Below, in pieces: positions 59,551-64,000 of a stretch of DNA of 64,000 nt. Numbering within the stretch: position 1 is the first letter of the stretch; every line of letters starts with the position of its first letter. A program made the position numbers and the translations under genes. The notes beneath the pieces were generated by a model. It made no database searches, was not told where the DNA came from, and saw only the letters and a program-made list of their open reading frames with translations. The stretch is from Rhyzopertha dominica (Eukaryota; Arthropoda; Insecta; Coleoptera; Bostrichidae). The stretch is taken from the NCBI GenBank assembly GCA_025024175.1, contig QCXZ01000041.1:26345786-26409785 (forward strand). The letters run 5' to 3'.

Positions 59551-59895
59551 TTAAATTTGTGTATTATAGGCAACGGTGCAATGACGAATTTTGCTATATA
59601 TATCCAAGGTATACAGAATATACAATACTAATATGCAACCATGAGGAACACCATAAGTAATATTTCTACTTTCTGAAATTAGGTCTCCAATTTTAACCAT
59701 TTGTTTGCGTTTGCTCAAATAACTTCTCATCGGAGAAACCAATATATCGCCAAATAACTGGCAAATGCCATGCCGAATCGTGTCAAAACTAGCAAAACTA
59801 AGATAGTAATCATTTCTTGAGCAATAGCGGTTAATATATCATCAGTGACTTTGAAAAAAGCAATTGTGCAGCTAGCTGTACCTTGTCAACAAACC
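59551..59895 (-). pseudogene. Non-LTR reverse transcriptase fragment
   Basis: On the minus strand, FKVTDDILTAIAQ and ILVLLVLTRFGMA (a decayed DFSxAF motif) lead into SYLSKRKQMVKIG and ITYGVPHG. The latter corresponds to GVPQGS of jockey/CR1-like polymerases. The catalytic YADD is not reached. Several conserved residues are changed, so it is inactive. Confidence 0.72.
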
Positions 59896-62800
59896 AACGC
59901 TATAAGTAGAAAACAGTCGTGGAAAGAATCATAGGAAAACGAAATAAATACGAAGAACAGTGGTCACAAATTACAAAAGACAAGAAAGCAATAATTAAAG
60001 AGGAGTTATACACATACACATTTCAAAGAAGCAGCTCATTCGAGGAGAAATAATAATTCAATAATTTAATACCGATCAAATATTTTAAACTAAATGATCA
60101 TAGAACAGCAACAACCAAAAAATAAAAGCCACAGAGTTTAGCACATATTTACTTTATTTTTTATAGAAAATTGTATTAATCTAGTTATCTCCCTTTTGGC
60201 CTGAACGTGTCGACCTTCTTGTTCAAAAAATTGATACAGCCGGTTATTCATAAAACATCTAACCTGGCGTTTATTTGGACAGCATTATATTACAATTACA
60301 AACAATGTCATCGTTATTTAAATATGACAGTTTATGACATCTTTAAAATTTCACATTAACCAAGCAACATCCTCATTCCTTCTAAGTAGATTAATCTCTT
60401 GGAATTGAAGATCAAAATAGATCAGACGCTTATTAAACTTTTAAACCATAAACGTAAGCTGACTGAGGGAAAAAGTTACGTTTGCATAAATGTGCAGTTA
60501 TTGACTGGACAAATACAACAGAGCGAAGAATGATTTTAAAGAGTAATGTGTACAAACCAATAGCATTTTGGAATTCAATAACAATCTTGTTAGATACTAC
60601 TAATTAAAAATGGGTGCTCTATATAAAATTAATGATAGTGTTAATCCACCTATTTATGCTTAAACTCTTAATCGATTCTGTACATAGCAGATAGCTTCGC
60701 ATCCTATATTCGACAGGTCAATCCAAGTGCCAAATCAGACAGCTTTATATGGTGTATGCGTAGTTTCAAACTGCTACTGAAGCTGTATAGACATCTAACG
60801 TGGTCGCTCCGACTCCCAAGAAATTTTCATCAGGTGTTATAGTATAGGAATTACTTAGGTACGTAAATGATTGATTTAAAATTAGTATTAATTCTGAAAC
60901 TATTAAAAGTAATAGTCTGTTAGCAAGGTATATTATTTAAACTGGTGTCAAGCTTCGCTGGTGTAATTCAACACGTCAATATTTATTCGGCAATTTTCGG
61001 CTTCTGCTCTTAACACGAACTACGCAGCATCCGAAGCCATACGACAGTAAGATCAAATATACTGTAGCCCTTAACCTTAATCATTGCGATGCTTGGACTG
61101 GTGCGGATACAAGGGGAGGCAATGGGTGCACTTGTCCCCCCCCTGGACACTAGACCGAAGCACTTTATTTTGATTTAAAAAATTTTGAAATTTAACAAGC
61201 ACTAAATGAAATAGAGAGCAGATGAATTAAAAAGACTGTTTACAGAAATCAATATATTATTCAAATGAAGGTAACACATGGTTAACAAGTTAAAGTCTTA
61301 TCAAATATTCTGTTAAAACAAATCTTCTGGAAGACAGTTACAATCATACAAAAATTGCCTTCCCCCTGAAATTAAATCCTGTATCCATGCCTATGTGAGG
61401 AAGCACATATCTCCCAAAAGCATTTGTTTCTATTCGTATTAAACATTTAACTAAAATCTACAGTCCTTTTTTAATTAAACTGATGTCATTGTATTCACAA
61501 AACGTAAAATTAGAAAGAAAATGAACTGTGTATTTTAATGGATTATGAGAACTTCTGCTTCAGATATACTGCGTTTACAGGTACATAAATGAGTTATTTC
61601 GCTTTATCACTAATACTAACTAAACGGGCAAATATTTTTTTGTATAGAAGTATCTGGTAAAAACGTATTAAAACAAACATTCACTTCATCAGCCTAAGCG
61701 ACTGAGGAATTTAAAATTTTTTAAAATTGCTTTTTTGCAACGTTCACCCTTGTCCTCCATTTTCAGCTACTACTGCATTTGGTAACGACTTTCTCATAAT
61801 TTGGTTCACTAAATATATACCTTTACATGCCTGTTTTCTTGTTTTCATGGACACATTCCCTGAAAAGAACATTGCTTTAATATTGAACAGTGTGCTGTAA
61901 AACAGAGGATTTCCTTAGTCATATGGCGTTAAAGAAAACGGTACTGAAGAAATAATTTAGGAATTCATAGATTCTACTTATTGGGTAACAAATTATTAAA
62001 TTTAAACATTTATTTCCTTATAGCATATGTAGTTCATATGTGCACAATATGTGTATCCAATTCTGTATATTGTAGTTTTTAGTACATATTAATTTTTAGG
62101 TAGTACTAGAAGCAGCGAAATGCTATTAGTTTTGAAGCCAATTAAGTCATTTTTGTCACATAGTGCCATACCCGTCGATGTCGTATGTATTATTGCAGCA
62201 AATTTGTCGTTTTTGTAGCGTTCTCCATTGTTTTTTCCTACACAAATAATATACATACTTAGCTATTTATATTTTCTCATTTAATCTATTTAACCTCAGA
62301 ATGAAAAATAGTAAGCAGAAATTGTTGCAATCAGAGCTCAGGGATAAGAATCTGTCAGTTGTGTTCTGCATTACAACCAATAAACAAAAAGAAGTAACAT
62401 TTTTAAGCGCTATACGTTAAATAAATGTAAAAATTAAACAGCAAATTTGATGCTATAATGATGAATAATAAATACATTTACAAAATATTTTTAATATTGA
62501 GACCATGCCGCTTACTGAGCAAGAGCTGAAGTCATTTAATGCATAGGTTGTTATAATAGAGAAACCTGCGTTCTTTTGTGGTTAACCAATCCAGATCCTT
62601 TATCTTTTCGGAAACGTGATTGTACCTTAGCAGGTCGTAGACGAACCGAACAAAGGAGTTCTGAACACGTTGAAACACCGAATTTGCTCTAAATGACACT
62701 GAAATTATTTAAAAAGTTTTGGTTGGTTTTGGGCAATATTTTATGCAATTAACCGTTCCTGCAATAAAGCCCCAAGGGTGGGAAGAAGTACTTATAATAC

Positions 62801-62910
62801 TAGTAAAATTTATAAAGGGAAATATTTAGTAAAAACGTTATAATTATTAGCTAACCTTTATCATTTACCAACAAACTAGCGGACCCAACAGACGTCGTGC
62901 ATGATATGCA
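59896..62910. other. No gene seen; one possible decayed MITE
   Basis: AT-rich. GGATACAAGGGGAGGC near 61107 and CCTGTATCC near 61380 could be inverted ends of a decayed element with C-tracts near its ends. Nothing else is recognisable. Confidence 0.4.
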
Positions 62911-63540
62911 GTATAGATAAATAACCTAGATGGCGACTGCAGCGCCATCTGCCGGGCTGATTTGTGAATCTAACCCATCCAGAGCGCCACCCAAGTGCAT
63001 ACAAAAAAATTCATTGAAATCGGTCCAACCGTTTAAGAGGATATACATAAATAACATAGATACCTACTGTAACGTCATCTGCCGGGCTGATTTGTGAATC
63101 TAAACCATCCAGGGCGCCGCCCAAACACATACAAAAAAATTCATTCAAATCGGTCCAACCGTTTAGGAGGATATAGATAAATAACCTAGATACCGAGTGC
63201 AGCGCCATCTGCCGGGCCGATTTGTGAATCAAAACCATCCAGGGCGCTACCCAAACGCATACAAAAAAATCATTCAAATCGGTCCAACCGTTTAAGAGGA
63301 TATAGATAAATAACATAGATACCTATTGCAACGTTATCTGCCGGACTGATGTGTGAATCTAAACCATCCAGGGCGCCACCCAAACGTATACAAAAATAAT
63401 CATTCAAATCGGTCCAGCCGTTTAGTTGCAGTATAGATAAATAACCTAGATACTGACTGCAGCGCCATCTGCCCGGGAGCTGATTTGTGAATCTAAAGCA
63501 AACAAAGGCGCCACCCAAACGCATACAAAAATGCAGTGAC
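62911..63540. repeat. Tandem repeat, five ~130-bp units in alternating pattern
   Basis: Units begin near 62911, 63041, 63171, 63300 and 63431 with (A/G)TATAGATAAATAAC. Each contains ATCTGCCGGGCTGATTTGTG, CCATCCAGGGCGCC and ATTCAAATCGGTCCAACCG. Units 1, 3 and 5 read AACCTAGAT and GCAGCGCCATC; units 2 and 4 read AACATAGAT and AACGTCATC or AACGTTATC. Long minus-strand frames (63011-63542) are produced by the periodicity and are not genes. Confidence 0.85.
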
Positions 63541-63639
63541 ATTCACAAGTACGCTAGAATTTTATGTATAAATATAAATTGTATTTATAAATTTTATTAA
63601 TAAATAAAGCAATAAATAATAAAATTATTAAAATAAACC

Positions 63640-63865
63640 AAACAACGTATATGANCAGAAAAAAATGTTTTTCTAATCATAACAAAACCAGTCAACTGCA
63701 AGTTTGTGTTATATCACAAAAATGTGAGCCCCCAAAAAATGCCGAGTACCAGATGCCATTCAAAATAAAAATATGTATCAGAAATGTCTCTGCGGTGTTT
63801 TTTTTATATACGAGTGCATACCAAAATATTAGTAGTTATAATGAAAATGAGACACCCTATTCTAA
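63640..63865. mobile_element. Fragment related to one arm of the 32153-33322 palindrome
   Basis: Shared order with 32930-33320: TTTTCTAATCATAACAAAACC, CAAGTTTGTGTTATATC, a CCCCC(A/T)-rich stretch, GAGTAC, ATTCAAAATAAAAATAT and the end ATGAAAATGAGACACCCT. Only one arm is present. Confidence 0.6.
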
Positions 63866-64000
63866 TATTTTTGTGAAGCGACATAATGCATCAAAATGTG
63901 TCAAATTCATAAGCAATCTGATGACTATTTTAAATGAACATCCGTTACTTACAGCAACATGCAAAACCATTACAGAAGCATTTCAAAGCCTAAAATTTGT

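Noticed and set aside
62911..63540. CRISPR array
   Set aside because: There are no short repeats with unique spacers; whole ~130-bp units are repeated, and the genome is eukaryotic.
63011..63542. Repetitive ORFs with GGALDGLDS-like segments as a protein with internal repeats
   Set aside because: The frames follow the ~130-bp tandem DNA repeat and show no start context, splice sites or known domain.

Overview
This is a draft-quality, AT-rich, intron-dominated eukaryotic window (isolated n bases occur, for example near 8493, 22877, 48706 and 56858). It is almost certainly from an insect. The support is a small multi-exon four-pass membrane protein gene of an insect-typical type, plus hAT, mariner-like, Penelope, jockey/CR1-like, Ty3/gypsy and tRNA-SINE elements. 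I cannot name the species or order.

The only host genes I can support are two tandem paralogs on the + strand. Gene A has exons at 5968-6036, 14077-14283, 19476-19599 and 19660-19988 (242 aa). Gene B has exons at 29941-30009, 40195-40398, 42226-42349 and 42405-42673 (221 aa). Splice sites, phases (0, 0, 1) and exon lengths match between them. Each encodes a basic Cys-rich N-terminus (RKYCCCDLKT in both), four membrane spans, a loop with N-glycosylation sequons, and a cytoplasmic tail of ~23-residue Pro/Tyr/Gln repeats. The closest type I recognise is the insect tetraspan group with DUF4728/Pasiflora-like layout; function is not established. A proximal upstream block is shared by both genes. 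A shared 3' flank is present three times (about 240-4415, 20240-22905, 43100-47590). The first copy has no gene before it in the window, so a third paralog probably lies just to the left.

The rest is transposon territory. Elements bounded by target-site duplications (TSDs) are: a hAT-type element at 2137-3317 with another element inside it, a tRNA-derived SINE at 12554-12760, a double-hairpin element at 14354-14824 with a shorter cousin at 42822-43088, hAT MITEs at 18598-18831 and 33891-34809, and a ~2 kb hAT-type element at 25614-27584 that contains an inverted pair of Penelope 3' ends. A jockey/CR1-like relic (32041-35300) is split by a 1.2 kb palindrome and by a hAT MITE. A Ty3/gypsy relic (about 47700-57440) contains a young inverted Penelope composite (47835-52667) with a 14-bp TSD.

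The most interesting signals are: (1) hammerhead-ribozyme-like motifs at the 3' ends of both Penelope families, both arranged as inverted dimers; (2) the tandem tetraspan genes with a variable tail repeat, the tail of A being cut by in-frame stops; (3) the double-hairpin element with 11-13 bp TSDs; (4) tandem arrays, some derived from element ends (30657-31732) and one with an alternating ABABA pattern (62911-63540).
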